From assembly GCA_009760885.1 (NCBI GenBank), contig CM019696.1, forward strand, positions 46,647,358-46,711,357: DNA of 64,000 nt, given 5' to 3'. The notes under the pieces are model-generated. The model searched no databases, was not told the DNA's origin, and was given only the letters and a program-made list of their open reading frames with translations. How positions within the stretch are numbered: position 1 is the first letter of the stretch; each line of letters starts with the position of its first letter. Positions 47,264 through 57,470 of this stretch are shown here, one piece after another. This DNA is from Achatina immaculata (Eukaryota; Mollusca; Gastropoda; Stylommatophora; Achatinidae). A program made the translations under genes and the position numbers.

Positions 47264-48495
47264 CGAGGGGTGATTGATAAGTTCTCGGCATAAGGTACAA
47301 CGGATTGTTTGTGGACAACCTTTTTGGGTTATTTCTCAACATAGTCTCCTTGCAAGTTTATTCACGTAGTCCGGCGATCCTGGAGCATACGGATCCCTTC
47401 TTTGTAAAAGTCAGCATCTTGTGCCAGTAGAAAGTGGTCTACAGCATGAATGACGTCATCATCTGAAGCAAATTTGCGACCAGTGAGCTCCTTTTTGAGT
47501 TTGGTAAACAGGTAATAGCCTGAAGGGGCCAAATCTGGGGAATTAGGAGGATGTTCAAGAAGCTGGAAGCCGCTTTCATGAGTGGCAGCCATTGCCACCG
47601 CCGACTTGTGAACTGGAGCATTGTCTTAGTGAAATTTCCCTCGACGCTTTTCCTTCAATTTGACCCGCAGTTATTTCACAAGATTAGCGTAATAGGCCCT
47701 GGTGACCGTTCTGCCTTTTGATGATAGTCTGCCAATAGCACACCTTCTGAATCCCAAAAGATGGAAGCCATCATTTTACATGCAGACAGAACCGCTCTTG
47801 CTTTCTTTGGAGGTGGGAATCCATGATGTTTCCATTGCTTTGACTGTTCTTTGGTTTCTGATTGAAAATGATGAACTCAAGTCTCATCCATAGTCGCAAA
47901 TTGCTGAAGATTGTCTCTTGATATGTTGAGACTCTGTCGTTTGTGATAAGCTCCAAGAAGTTTCGGGGCCCATCGAGTTTTCGGGATCTTTGTCATTTGA
48001 AGATCATTGTGAATAATGGCATGAACACGTTCCTGGGAGATGCCCAACTCAGTAGCAATGTACTGCTCAGTTACTCGTCGATCCTCCATTATCATGTCAT
48101 GGATTCTGCCGGTGGATTCATCGGTGGTTACCGTTCTTGGGTCTTCTTGGACGGTGATCATCATCCAGACTCTTCCTTCCATGTTTGAACTGAGCTGCCC
48201 ATTTCTTCTCTGTGTTGTAAGACTAGAGTCTCCACCATATCCTCATGGATCTCATTCGATGATAAGCCCTTGATGCGGAGGCAGCGAATGACTGCTCGAT
48301 GAGAAATTGTATCCATTTTCTCAATTTCTGCCGCCCCTTACCACTTCAGTAGCCTGTTTAAAAAATTGGTTGTAGTTAATTTCTTGAAACTTGGTGTTTA
48401 ATCTTACATTAACCTCATCTACAAATGCACCTAATATCAACTGTGTGTTTTCAAGTATTTGTACCTTATGCCGAGAACTTATCAACCACCCCTGT
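47264..48495 (-). mobile_element. full-length inactive mariner-like transposon
   Basis: Terminal inverted repeats CGAGGGGTGATTGATAAG... at the left and its complement (...CTTATCAACCACCCCTG) at the right continue for about 30 bp through TTCTCGGCATAAGGTAC. TA dinucleotides flank it at 47262-47263 and 48496-48497. The minus strand carries a transposase pseudogene: an HTH region, EDPRTVTTDESTGRIHDMIM, TELGISQERVHAIIHNDLQM, ISRDNLQQFATMDET (first catalytic D), then after frameshifts DNAPVHKSAVAMAATHES (second D) and EHPPNSPDLAPSGYYLF. The third catalytic D of APSDYxLF is G here. Stops and frameshifts split the ORF. It sits in intron 3 opposite to the host gene. Confidence 0.93.
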
Positions 48496-48497
48496 TA

Positions 48498-48930
48498 AGC
48501 TCATCACAGTTGACTGGCTTAAAAGATGAACCACTCTTTTCGAAGAACTTACCGAAATTGTGAATCCGTCTCTTTTGATCTATTTGTTTTCAGCACGAAA
48601 AAGCTTTCCACAGCTTTACTGCAGTGATGTCAGGCGTCCAGTTGCGGGTAGAATTAGTTGTAATCTGCCAGTAATGACAGGAAAAACAAACGAATTTTGA
48701 CGCATAAATCTATATTAAGCCTTAGTTACCGAATCACACATAATTTCGGGTAGCTTTTCGTGTATTTTGTCACTCAGCAAACATCGATAATACGGCTATA
48801 CAATTTCTACCGCAGAAAACAAGTGTCATGCCTGCCCGTGTGTGTTCGTAAGCAAGAAGTGAAAGAATGGTCACTGTTCTTGCTACAGAGGACGGGGAGT
48901 GAAGACGCTTGTTTGTTGAGGCAATCAGCG
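48498..48930. other. unassigned intron sequence
   Basis: Nothing recognised. Confidence 0.35.
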
Positions 48931-49082
48931 ACCCATAGCTGATATGTCAGAGCCAGGGTCAGCGACCCATAGCTGATATGCCAGAGCCAGGGTCAGCGAC
49001 CCATAGCTGATATGCCAGAGCCAGGGTCAGCGACCCATAACTGATATGCCAGAGCCAGGGTCAGCGACCCATAGCTGACCAA
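48928..49082. repeat. 34-bp minisatellite
   Basis: About four and a half units of GTCAGCGACCCATAGCTGAT ATGCCAGAGCCAGG. Confidence 0.92.
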
Positions 49083-49084
49083 GA

Positions 49085-49375
49085 TCCTGTCCCACCTCTC
49101 CGTGATATACCCGGTAACAGGCCTAGCCTGGTTAACGAGGCAGGGATCGCCATAGTCCCCATGGTGGTGAAGTCTGCTAAGAAGCATTGCACACTCGCTG
49201 CTTTTTTAGCTGTACTCTAGGACTGAAAAAATAGCCGCCATAACCCGCTCCCACGCCGATACGATGCTGTGCCTCAACATCTCTACAGCACCGGCTGCAA
49301 GGAACAACATCTCGCAGTTACATGGAGTTCGTACAAGCACAAATGAACTACAGAAGAAGATACTAAAAGCAAATA
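49085..49375 (+). repeat. unidentified interspersed element, relative of 28500-28862
   Basis: Shares with 28500-28862 (minus) the order AGGCCTAGC, GCAGGGATCGCC, TCCCCATGG(T)GGTG, TCTGCTAAGAAG, ATTGCA, CGCCATAACCCGC, GTGCCTCAACATC and ACAGAAGAAG-type tail. Confidence 0.6.
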
Positions 49376-49387
49376 TTACCACAGACG

Positions 49388-49578
49388 GATACTGTATGAT
49401 GACAGTATATGATGATAGTGTATGATGATAGTGTATGATGATAGTATATGATGATAGTGTATGATGATAGTATATGATGGTAGTGTATGATGATAGTATA
49501 TGATGATAGTGTATGATGATAGTATATGATGATAATGTATGATGATAGTATATGATGGTAGTGTATGATGATAGTATA
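49388..49578. repeat. 13-bp TATGATGATAGTG tandem repeat
   Basis: About fourteen units of TATGATGATAGT(G/A). The histidine/tyrosine/serine minus frames are artefacts. Confidence 0.92.
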
Positions 49579-49894
49579 ACTGAATATAAGTTCAAAGATC
49601 GTGGTAATTATTTCCATAAGTAGGATCTGAAGATTATGAATCGTTGCTCTTCCTACAAGCTGTGTGTGTATGTGTGTATATGTGTATATGTATGTGTGTG
49701 TTTTGACTGGAACTCAAATGTTTTAATTCGTACGAACACAAGAGTACGAGAGACACAGTTGTTTTCTCCACAAAATATTGGAATCATCATGAAAGAGGCT
49801 CGTGTTTGAACCAAACTTACAAAGCCCACATCTTGAGTAGCATAAATGATTACTTGATAAGATTTTAAACACATCTTCCTTCATACTCGTCCAA
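49579..49894. other. unassigned intron sequence with short (GT)n
   Basis: GTGTGTATGTGTGTATATGT at about 49662-49700. Nothing else recognised. Confidence 0.4.
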
Positions 49895-49896
49895 CA

Positions 49897-50445
49897 CTTA
49901 CATTACCATAGCCAAGCTGTTGATAAATGGCTTCTCTTACATTATCATAGCCAAGCTGCTGATAAATGGCTTCTCTTACATTACCATAGCCAAGCTGCTG
50001 ATAAATGGCTTCTCTTACATTATCATAGCCAAGCTGTTGATAAATGGCTTCTCTTACATTATCATAGCCAAGCTGTTGATAAATGGCTGCTCTTACTTTA
50101 CCATAGCCAAGCTGCTGATAAATGGCTTCTCTTACATTATCATAGCCAAGCTGCTGATAAATGTCTTCTCTTACATTATCATAGCCAAGCTGTTGATAAA
50201 TGGCTTCTCTTACATTATCATAGCCAAGCTGTTGAATAATGGCTTCTCTTACATTATCATAGCCAATTTGCTGATAAATGGCTTCTCTTACATTATCATA
50301 GCCAAGCTGTTGATAAATGGCTTCTCTTACATTATCACAGCCAAGCTGCTGATAAATGGCTTCTCTTACATTATCATAGCCAAGCTGTTGATAAATGGCT
50401 TCTCTTACATTATCATAGCCAAGCTGCTGATAAATGGCTTCTCTA
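49897..50445. repeat. 39-bp minisatellite
   Basis: Fourteen units of GCCAAGCTGCTGATAAATGG CTTCTCTTACATTATCATA with few changes. The 13-codon period keeps one + frame open (AKLLINGFSYIII repeated) for 183 codons. I see no support for expression. Confidence 0.95.
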
Positions 50446-50529
50446 CCACCAGGACGTCTTCGGTGTCTTAGTCAGGTCGGTAGGGGAAGCTACTGTTTTT
50501 CTACTTTTCTGCTTTTGCTTCCATGGCCA

Positions 50530-50818
50530 CATGGCTAATACTGAAGAAGGCTGGCTAGTAAAGAGGATTAAATAGAGAAAACGTAACTATTTTTGACACA
50601 TTAAACGTTATGATAATCTAGAGAAGACCGTCTTGGAAGGGTACATAATGGGAAAAAGAAAGAGAGGAAGACCATGGCGAAGATGGCTGCAAGACACCGT
50701 TGATGATCTGCAAATGGATGCACCTGCAGCAGGGTATCTTGCTCACAACCAAGAGGACTGCATGAGTGCTGTTAGGGAGGCAGAGTTCCGCAAGGGACAT
50801 GCAAATGAATGAATGAAT
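50530..50818 (+). mobile_element. LINE 3' coding fragment
   Basis: Reads EEGWLVKRIK, then KTVLEGYIMGKKKRGRPWRR, WLQDTVDDLQMDAPAAGYLA and HNQEDCMSAVREAEFRKGHA NE in shifting frames. Same family as 24365-24800 and 62600-63180, and likewise ending GGGACATGCAAATGA. Confidence 0.85.
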
Positions 50819-51014
50819 GGCCACATGGCCTTTTCTGTTTGCCCTCTCACTCTCAGGTCTCATGTTAGGTCATGACCTAACCCTCTATAAATTAACAACA
50901 CTGCTTCGTACCGTTACAAGAATTTTTCACGTAATGTAGCGAGCAAGGGCAGGAAACTCGCCATGACTGCATCTTGGCAGGAGGGAATTAACGGCACAAC
51001 CCGTCTTGTTTCAG

Positions 51015-51656
51015 GTGGACACTATCTCAAACATTGTAGACCACATCATCGTCCTGGCCTTCGACGAGTCGCCCTCGTTCTCTGGGACCACCAGGCTGAT
51101 AAACACGCTCTACGCCGAACCCAGCGTCCCGGATGGCGAGAACAACACGGGCAGCTGCTTCAACAACACCAAAACCGATGAACCTTTCCATGACTCTACC
51201 ACCGCCAGCCAAGACAACGTTACTAATCTAAACACCAACGGCACCGACGGTAGTAAAGATGATGGGGTACTGGACGAAATAAACAAGACAATGGTTGAAA
51301 ACAACGGCAGCGCGGACGCTTTCACCGATTCTAATAGCAACACTGGTCATTGGACTGTGCCGAGAAGAGGGAAAAGGGACGAAACTCATCAAAACCTTTC
51401 ACGTCACTCTTTCAGTCAACGTCGGGTGAAATACGACCCCGCCTCCATGAAACTTTACGGTGCCACCACTCCGACAACAACAGATGCTGGCATGAGATAT
51501 ATGAGAAACGTTATGGAAAATTTGGATTTGGAAGAGCTCAACGGCACATATGACATGAGTAACGACACCAATAAGGAGTTCAGTGTGCAAAAAGCTGTGG
51601 AGGAGTGGTCTGCCCTTGGGGCTGATAAATCTAAGCTGATTATTGGCCTTTCTTTG
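51015..51656 (+). CDS. exon 4: GH18 strand 6 region with a large glycosylation-rich insertion
   Basis: The acceptor is CGTCTTGTTTCAG and the donor is TTG|GTAAGT. It codes 214 codons, phase 0 at both ends. Residues 1-33 (VDTISNIVDHIIVLAFDES to INTLY) match GH18 'Y-D-V-xx-I-x-x-x-V-D-F-I-N-x-M-T-Y-D' followed by SPLY. Residues 188-214 (EFSVQKAVEEWSALGADKSK, LIIGLSL) match V-xx-AV-xx-W-xxxG-xxx-KL-xx-G-xP. Between them lie about 150 residues not seen in usual chitinases. They carry nine N-x-S/T sequons (near residues 43, 50, 68, 75, 90, 97, 127, 176 and 183) and an RRGKR site at 117-121 that fits a furin-type convertase motif (R-x-K-R). The region is rich in N, D, S and T, as expected of an extracellular disordered loop. 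A single Cys (residue 48) is present. Confidence 0.88.
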
Positions 51657-52045
51657 GTAAGTATTCCCAAATACATCACAATTTATTATAGGCATCCTTT
51701 TGTAGGTATTTCCTAATACATCAAATCTAATTGTGACCTTTCTTTGGTAAGTATTCCATAATACATCAAAACCAATTATAACCTTTCTCTGATAAGTATT
51801 CCCCGATATATCAAATCTGATTGTGACTTTTCTATGGTAAGTTTTCTCTGATACATCGAAATTAATAATGGTTTTTTCTTGGTAAGTATTACCAATTACA
51901 TCAAAACTAATTATGGCCTTTGTTTGGTAAGTATTCCCTGATGCATGGAAATAAGTATTACCTTTCTCTTTGGTAAGTATTCCTCGACACGTCTAAATAT
52001 TTGTGGCTTGTCCTTGATAAGTATTCACTGATATATTCAGTTTGA
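51633..52045. repeat. ~45-bp tandem array that repeats the exon 4 end and its splice donor
   Basis: Starting inside the last codons of exon 4, a 43-46-bp unit (TAATTATGGCCTTTGTTTG, GTAAGTATTCCCTGATACAT CAAA) recurs about nine times. GTAAGT occurs at 51657 (the exon donor) and again at 51747, 51837, 51882, 51927 and 51973. The copies at 51791 and 52016 read ATAAGT, and the copy at 51702 reads GTAGGT. Confidence 0.88.
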
Positions 52046-53215
52046 TTACTGAAAACGAAAGAAATATTCTAGAATACGTAGGCACCACCAGACAGCTGCT
52101 ACTTCACGTACCTTCGGCACCACATGCCGTGCTCGTTATGTCGAAACAATTCAGAGACATAACAGCAAGAAACATAACTTACCATAAATGGTGCTATCAC
52201 CAAAAAATAGAACATTAAAACAAAGCATGAAAGATCATTAACAGAAAACTCACAAAATAGAACATAAAAAAAATTAACGCTTTTTTTTTTTTTTTGGGGG
52301 GGGGGGGTTAAAAGTTCTCTAGACTAGTAATTGAACTCGGCGCCCATTCCATTTTCTGAGCAGACTTGCTGTCACTGGGCCATCCAGCATTGGGAGAAAA
52401 TTTGGTCCTTGAATTGATTCAGAGCGTTCACGAGAGAATTACTCTTCTAGCGTCCGTTTAGAGCCAGTTTGTTTGACAAAATAAATAATGGATGGCACAT
52501 GCAGCAGACCAATACACCGCCGAAGAAGTCATGTTAAATGTCCCCTAGGTTTCATGTGGGGATCGTGCACGCGTGAGTTTGGGTTAGAGGACAAAGATAT
52601 AGAAATCCTTGTAGGCTTAGATTATTATCATGCAGTTCTTTCTCTCTTTTTTGTTTGTTTGTTTGTTTGTTTTTTGTTTTTGTTTTCTTTATTGTCCACT
52701 TCTTCCTTGCTTTTAATTCCTTTGTGTCAGTGTTCTCCATTTACGAATTAACATACACACATCAGTAGGTTGCTTTTGTTCCCTCGTTTGCCATTTATTT
52801 TCCCCTGTTATTTCTTCTCTTAATTCTGTATGTTCTTTTTTCTTCTATTCTCTTGTATGTGCCTTTTCGCACGTCATTATTTTCTATATTAAGTTGTCCA
52901 ACTATCGAGCTATCATTTGTTCTCGTCATACAGGGCAGAGTTCTGGTTCTTGGTGTTATTTCCATTTGATCTATTGTTGATATTTGACTGTTACATGTAC
53001 ACCAATATCTCGTTCATATTGCTCGCTTCTAGTGGTGTTTTCATTGCTGTATTGTTGATGATTGACAGTTATATGTAGATCATCTTCTTCTTTCGTGTCA
53101 GAAACGCATTTAATGTAAAAAGTGGATAAGACTGCTCTTGTTTATAAACAGAACCACATACAAATATCATATAATTTCGTTCCCACAAAACACCACTGCA
53201 TTTACTGTAATATAT
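52046..53215. other. unassigned intron sequence
   Basis: Poly-T/poly-G run at about 52280-52308 and a (TTTG)n stretch near 52650. No gene recognised. Confidence 0.4.
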
Positions 53216-53216
53216 A

Positions 53217-53264
<48 letters not shown>

Positions 53265-53430
53265 GAACCTTAAGTGCCCAGGGCACATGGGGCTTCCGCA
53301 AGGGTTTTCCACAAATGCCTGTCTTTCGCCTTTTTTTCTGCTCTTGCCCAGGTGAGCCCTCTATTGCTCAACATCCTTTCTGTTGTTCTTCTCCATGTCT
53401 CTTTTGGTCTACCCTTACTTCTGCTCCCCT

Positions 53431-53466
<36 letters not shown>
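53216..53466 (-). mobile_element. LINE 3' fragment between two (TA)n tracts
   Basis: (TA)n at about 53218-53261 and 53434-53465 enclose minus-strand text GSRSKGRPKETWRRTTERML, SNRGLTWARAEKKAKDRHLW, KTLAEAPCALGT. Same family as 17305-17665. Confidence 0.87.
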
Positions 53467-53468
<2 letters not shown>

Positions 53469-53528
53469 CCAATTAAATATAAGGATCTGCAGTTGTGTAT
53501 ATGGATACAGGTGTTCTGTAATTCCTTA

Positions 53529-53702
53529 CAGCTATAATCCGAGGATTCTGCAAGGCTCATAAGAGACTGATAAAAGCTGCTCTATAGCATTTTAATGAAG
53601 ATTTAAATTTAATTTAATTTTACAAATAATCTTGATTAAAATGCTACATAGCAGCTCTTATCATTCTCTTATTACCCTCGCAAAACCCTCGGATTATAAC
53701 TG
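53529..53702. mobile_element. fold-back MITE with TA target duplication
   Basis: Two ~78-bp inverted arms start CAGCTATAATCCGAGGATTC and (complement of the right end) CAGTTATAATCCGAGGGTTT. They continue through ATAAGAGACTGATAAAAGCT and ATAAGAGAATGATAAGAGCT to AGCATTTTAAT. A ~25-bp AT-rich loop separates them. TA flanks both ends (53527-53528, 53703-53704). No coding capacity. The layout fits a non-autonomous DNA transposon mobilised by a Tc1/mariner-like or similar TA-targeting transposase. Confidence 0.82.
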
Positions 53703-53754
53703 TAAGCTTATGAGATGTCTTAGGAAAGCGACAGACGTCACCGGGTTTGACAAG

Positions 53755-54066
53755 GTAAGAAATGACACCACGTAGCAGATGCTGGGAGCTACATCATGGC
53801 AATGACTCAATGAGAAGCAAAGGGCCACATGTTTTCGGCCACTTGATGAGAATGACACACCCACAGCCAGCCACGAGAGTCTTCAGCCAAAGAACTACAG
53901 GACGCAGATCAAGAAGAAGACCCAGAAAGAGATGGATGGGTGGTATCAGGGAGACGCTCGCTAACTATGGCATGGCCGTCACTGGGGCCACCCCTTCGGC
54001 CCAGAAACGCCAACTGCGTCCCCCCCCCCCCTCGGCTCTTCACGGTACAAGAGGAAGGACAAAGTA
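53755..54066 (+). mobile_element. LINE 3' coding fragment
   Basis: Reads VFGHLMRMTHPQPATRVFSQ, then TTGRRSRRRPRKRWMGGIRE and GATPSAQKRQL. The GHLxRM, TGRRxRxRPRxRW motifs are typical of LINE ORF ends. It differs from the other LINE groups in the window. Confidence 0.75.
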
Positions 54067-54667
54067 AAGTACTGTTATAGTCTTTATACCGAAAGCTACC
54101 AGAGACATTCCCAGATCTCGTGGATGCGACAAGAGCGATGAGTATTTATATTAATTCCCGGCCTCCTCATACCATCTCAGATTTGACTGGACATTTTCAA
54201 TTTCTCTCCGTGGCGTTTTTCGTCCCCTTTCTTCCCGTACTCAGTATTTGATGAGCAAACAGTAATGACCGGGATATTTGGACGCTGATCTCTGTCTTTT
54301 AAGTGCGTTGACGTGAAAGACAAATATTGGGAGAAGGATTATAATATTTTCTTCTTATTCTCCCTCTCGCTCTCTCTCTCCGACCTCGAAGTCGCCGGCC
54401 TTCGTGGAGCCAAGAGAGCTTTGGAGCAAAACGCAGACAGTTCTGAAATAATTCGGAAGGGCATAATGCTGTAGTTTTTATTTTTATTATTATTATTATT
54501 TGTTTTATCTCTTCCACGGCTTTGCATTACGCGCATCGTCAGAATCGTTCTATGTTGTGTCACGTGGCCAAGGTTAGCGTGCTCTTCTACGAGGGCCTAA
54601 TGAGAGAGCGAGGGAGCAGGAGATCTACCTCTGGAGCCCGTCTGGCCAGTGAACCCGACGACCCTTG

Positions 54668-54668
<1 letters not shown>
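54067..54668. other. unassigned intron sequence
   Basis: Short (TTA)n near 54480. Frames at 54299-54785 show no domain. Confidence 0.38.

Positions 54669-54671
<3 letters not shown>

Positions 54672-54720
<49 letters not shown>
54672..54720. repeat. (CT)n microsatellite
   Basis: About 24 CT dinucleotides. Confidence 0.95.
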
Positions 54721-54723
<3 letters not shown>

Positions 54724-54975
54724 TCTTATTAGAGGAAAATTCAGGATACTGCCATAATGTCAAGAGTTTTCCAGGGGTTCGCTAGTAACTAACCCTGGGG
54801 CCCCCACCTGACTCTTCGATGGCCCCGCTATTACGATTGTCCAGCAATTGTCATTAAGTCTTCTACTGACATTTCACGGTGACTTTCTTTTATCAGATGA
54901 CTTAGTAAACCATCCCTTCTTGTCACTATTTCACAGGATTAACTTTCCATATTTAAGACAAAGATTTAAAAACTT

Positions 54976-55215
54976 CTTCTTTTCATACATCTTTTGTACT
55001 TTTTCCTTTCATACATCGTTTGTACTTCTTCCTTTCATAAATCGTTTGTACTTCTTCCTTTCATAAATCATTTGTATTTCTTCCTTTCATACATCGTTTG
55101 TACTTTTTCCTTTCATAAATCATTTGTACTTTTTCCTTTCATACATCGTTTGTACTTTTTCCTTTCATACTTCGTTTGTACTTCTTCCTTTCATAAATCG
55201 TTTCTACTTCTTCCT
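54976..55215. repeat. 26-bp minisatellite
   Basis: About nine units of TTTCATAAATCGTTTGTACT TCTTCC. Confidence 0.92.
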
Positions 55216-56374
55216 TTTCGTTTATAGACTGTCTGAAGTTTTGCCTTTTGAATAAACTAGACGCACAGAGAAAGCAAGGGACATTGCGGACAGGCGATTT
55301 ATTGCATTCAACCTTTGAAACTGGTGCTTGAGTGCAGATGATGATGATGATGATGATGATGACTTGTAGTTCCCGTATTCATGAACTTACTATTTCTGCC
55401 TAAAGTCTCAGCTCATATCTTTTATATTTCATGAACTTTTCCGACGTATTCCAAAAGAGTTTCTGTTCATTTGAACAAAAAGGTTGCTATCATTGTTTGA
55501 ATAAGGTTCATTTCCATTTCCATTATATGTATATGCGCCGCATAACGTCCATTCAGGCAACGTCGCAACCTATATACGTCCCGCCACGTTATAACAAGAT
55601 TTCAAAAACCCCAGTCGGAGAACGGGACGTTAAGGGACGTAGCCGGACGTGCTGAACTCAGCAGCCGCCCGCAGGCAGCAAGAGTATCTCATGTCTCATT
55701 GTAAACAAAGTCAGGCCTACAGGCGTACGTAGTCATTACAGGAACAATACGTTATTCCATACAGTTTCGCTAAGTAAGTAATGCGGTGTTCGCACAACGT
55801 ACAGATCGCATAACGTCCTATTTCACAGAACGGACCGTCTGCCATGATGTTTTGATCAGATTTCAGACCCCGAAGAATTGAAGCTTTTTGTCTTTAGTTC
55901 AGTAGACCCCCCAGGAGGGCACGTGGGCCATGGTATGCCCTAGACATGCGATTGCCAATCACTGTGCCGCGACGGGTCTGCAAGTGCTCCGTGGAAGTTT
56001 TGAGGACCGACTGAAAATAATCTGTTTTTTACTCGGTTGTAAAATGATGAGACCTGCCCTTGAAATCTGATATTCGGCCTTCAGAATTTTCCAGGAATTT
56101 GTCCGGTGTGCTTTTAAGTGAAAATGATTGACATTCGCGGCCCTAGACTTACAGGTGGAACAGTGTTAATATTCGAAAGTTAAGCTTTGTGTAAATTATG
56201 AATCTAGGAGGGGGGAAAAATCAACTTTTTCATCAATAATTTTTTTTTTGTCTAAAGATAGTTGAGCGTTCACAATTTAAAAAAAAATCCCCCGCATAAT
56301 TTAGCGGTTTATCATCTTCTCCTTTTATGGAAGAAAATTTGTTGTTTGGCTTGGCCTATGAAATGGCAACAAAG
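55216..56374. other. unassigned intron sequence
   Basis: (GAT)n at about 55338-55361. Segment 55530-55650 is GC-richer with the 74-codon frame ending at 55655, but no domain is visible. Confidence 0.4.
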
Positions 56375-56501
56375 ATTTTATCGGTGGGCGCCAACGACAG
56401 CATGATTTACGTACACTCCTTCGTTAATGATGTTAAGTTATGTCCCTTTTCCTATCTCTACGATGCTCCAGCGTCAGCTGACGCAGGGCCTGAATGCTTC
56501 T
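56375..56501 (+). CDS. tentative exon 5 of the GH18-like gene
   Basis: A frame open from 56327 ends at a good donor, TTCT|GTAAGG (56502). Near its end it reads YDAPASADAGPECF, resembling the GxGAPAxGxGxxG segment that precedes AYYEIC in GH18 proteins. The start at 56375 (after ACAAAG) is chosen because it gives phase 0 to match exon 4, 42 codons and one trailing base. The expected YGRSF motif is absent. The acceptor has a poor pyrimidine tract. A better one (TTCTCCTTTTATGGAAG, exon from 56334) is out of phase with exon 4, so a further small exon would be needed if it is the real site. Similarity is short and could be chance. Confidence 0.45.
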
Positions 56502-56580
56502 GTAAGGAATAAAAGCTCATTTGTATTTTCATGCATCGAAAGGTTTAAAAATATTATTTGCCGCTAATAATAGATGGAGA
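56502..56580. other. intron 5 start
   Basis: Short unassigned stretch before low-complexity sequence. Confidence 0.3.
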
Positions 56581-57092
56581 GAGAGAGGGGGGGGGGAGGG
56601 AGTGTGTGTGTGTGTGTGTGTGGAGACGTTGTGAAGATAGAAATGAAATGCTTCTGAACCGTGGAGAAGTTTATGCGACAGATAGATAGACATACAGACA
56701 GAAAAGCAGGAAGGTAAGAAGGAAGGTAGATAGGTTGTAGGCAGACATGTAGGTAATTAGGTAGACAAGCACACAGTAGATAGGTAGGTAGGTAGGTAGG
56801 TAGGTAGGTAGGTAGGTAGGTTGAAAGACAGATATTTTGGCAGGCAGGCAGGTAGGTGGGAAGACAGATAGATGGGTTGGAAGGTAGGTAGGTTGGAAGA
56901 CAGACAGATAGGTTGGAAGGTAGGTAGCTAGTAGCAGGTAAATAGTAGGTAGGTAGATAGGTAATTAGGTAAGTACATTGGAAGACTGGTAGGAAGGCAG
57001 GTGGGTAGGTGGATACGTATTTACATAAGCAAGATAACCAGTTATGTAGATAGGTAGGTAAGTAAATAGGTTGGTACTACATACATACGTGT
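56577..57092. repeat. (GA)n, (GT)n and (GGTA)n/GTAGGTAGATAG low-complexity block
   Basis: GAGAGAGAGGGG with (GT)n at 56603-56622, then TAGGTAGG arrays (notably 56781-56822) mixed with GACAGATAGATAGG steps. Confidence 0.88.
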
Positions 57093-57345
57093 GTGACTGA
57101 GTGGCGAAGTGGTTAGTGGACTGGTCTCTCATTGCGAAGGTAAAGGGGTTAGAATCCGGCTGGAGGCACTCCATTTACTAAGCTGTAGAAATGGGTAGCC
57201 GACTTCTTCTGGAGTTGGGGAAGGAAAGGCGGCCAGGCGTGATACTGACCATATCACCCTCCAGTGTGCTGACAGGTCAAGGAAAATATGGGCACTAACA
57301 CCATATCCCTATGTGCCTCTAAGGCATGACAGGATTACCTTTTTA
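57093..57345 (+). mobile_element. tRNA-derived SINE, best copy in the window
   Basis: Head with box A-like GAGTGGCGAAGTGGTTAGTG and box B-like GGGGTTAGAATCC. Body TAGAAATGGGTAGCCGACTT, GGAGTTGGGGAAGGAAAGGC, GGCCAGGCGTGATACTGACC. Tail CACTAACACCATATCCCTAT, GTGCCTCTAAGGCATGACAG, GATTACCTTTTT. Fragments of the same family occur at 14325, 42005, 45405, 46640 (minus) and 63365. Confidence 0.82.
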
Positions 57346-57379
57346 CATACATACGTAAGATAATCAGGTAGGTACGAAA

Positions 57380-57470
57380 GAACGAACAGACTTTATTTTC
57401 GAAGAGTTAAGAATTGGGCACGCAGGCCCGTCTACCATTCTGCCCTTCATCATACAACTTTCATTCACGT
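57380..57470. repeat. dispersed repeat copy B
   Basis: GAATTGGGCACGCAGGCCCG TCTACCATTCTGCCCTTCAT CA matches 18645-18690. Confidence 0.65.

Noticed and set aside
49920..50471. 183-codon AKLLINGFSYIII repeat protein
   Set aside because: A 39-bp minisatellite in intron 3. Changes among units are as frequent at codon positions 1 and 2 as at position 3.
56327..56512. independent 61-codon gene starting at ATG 56327
   Set aside because: More simply explained as part of an exon that ends at GTAAGG. As a stand-alone gene it has no support.
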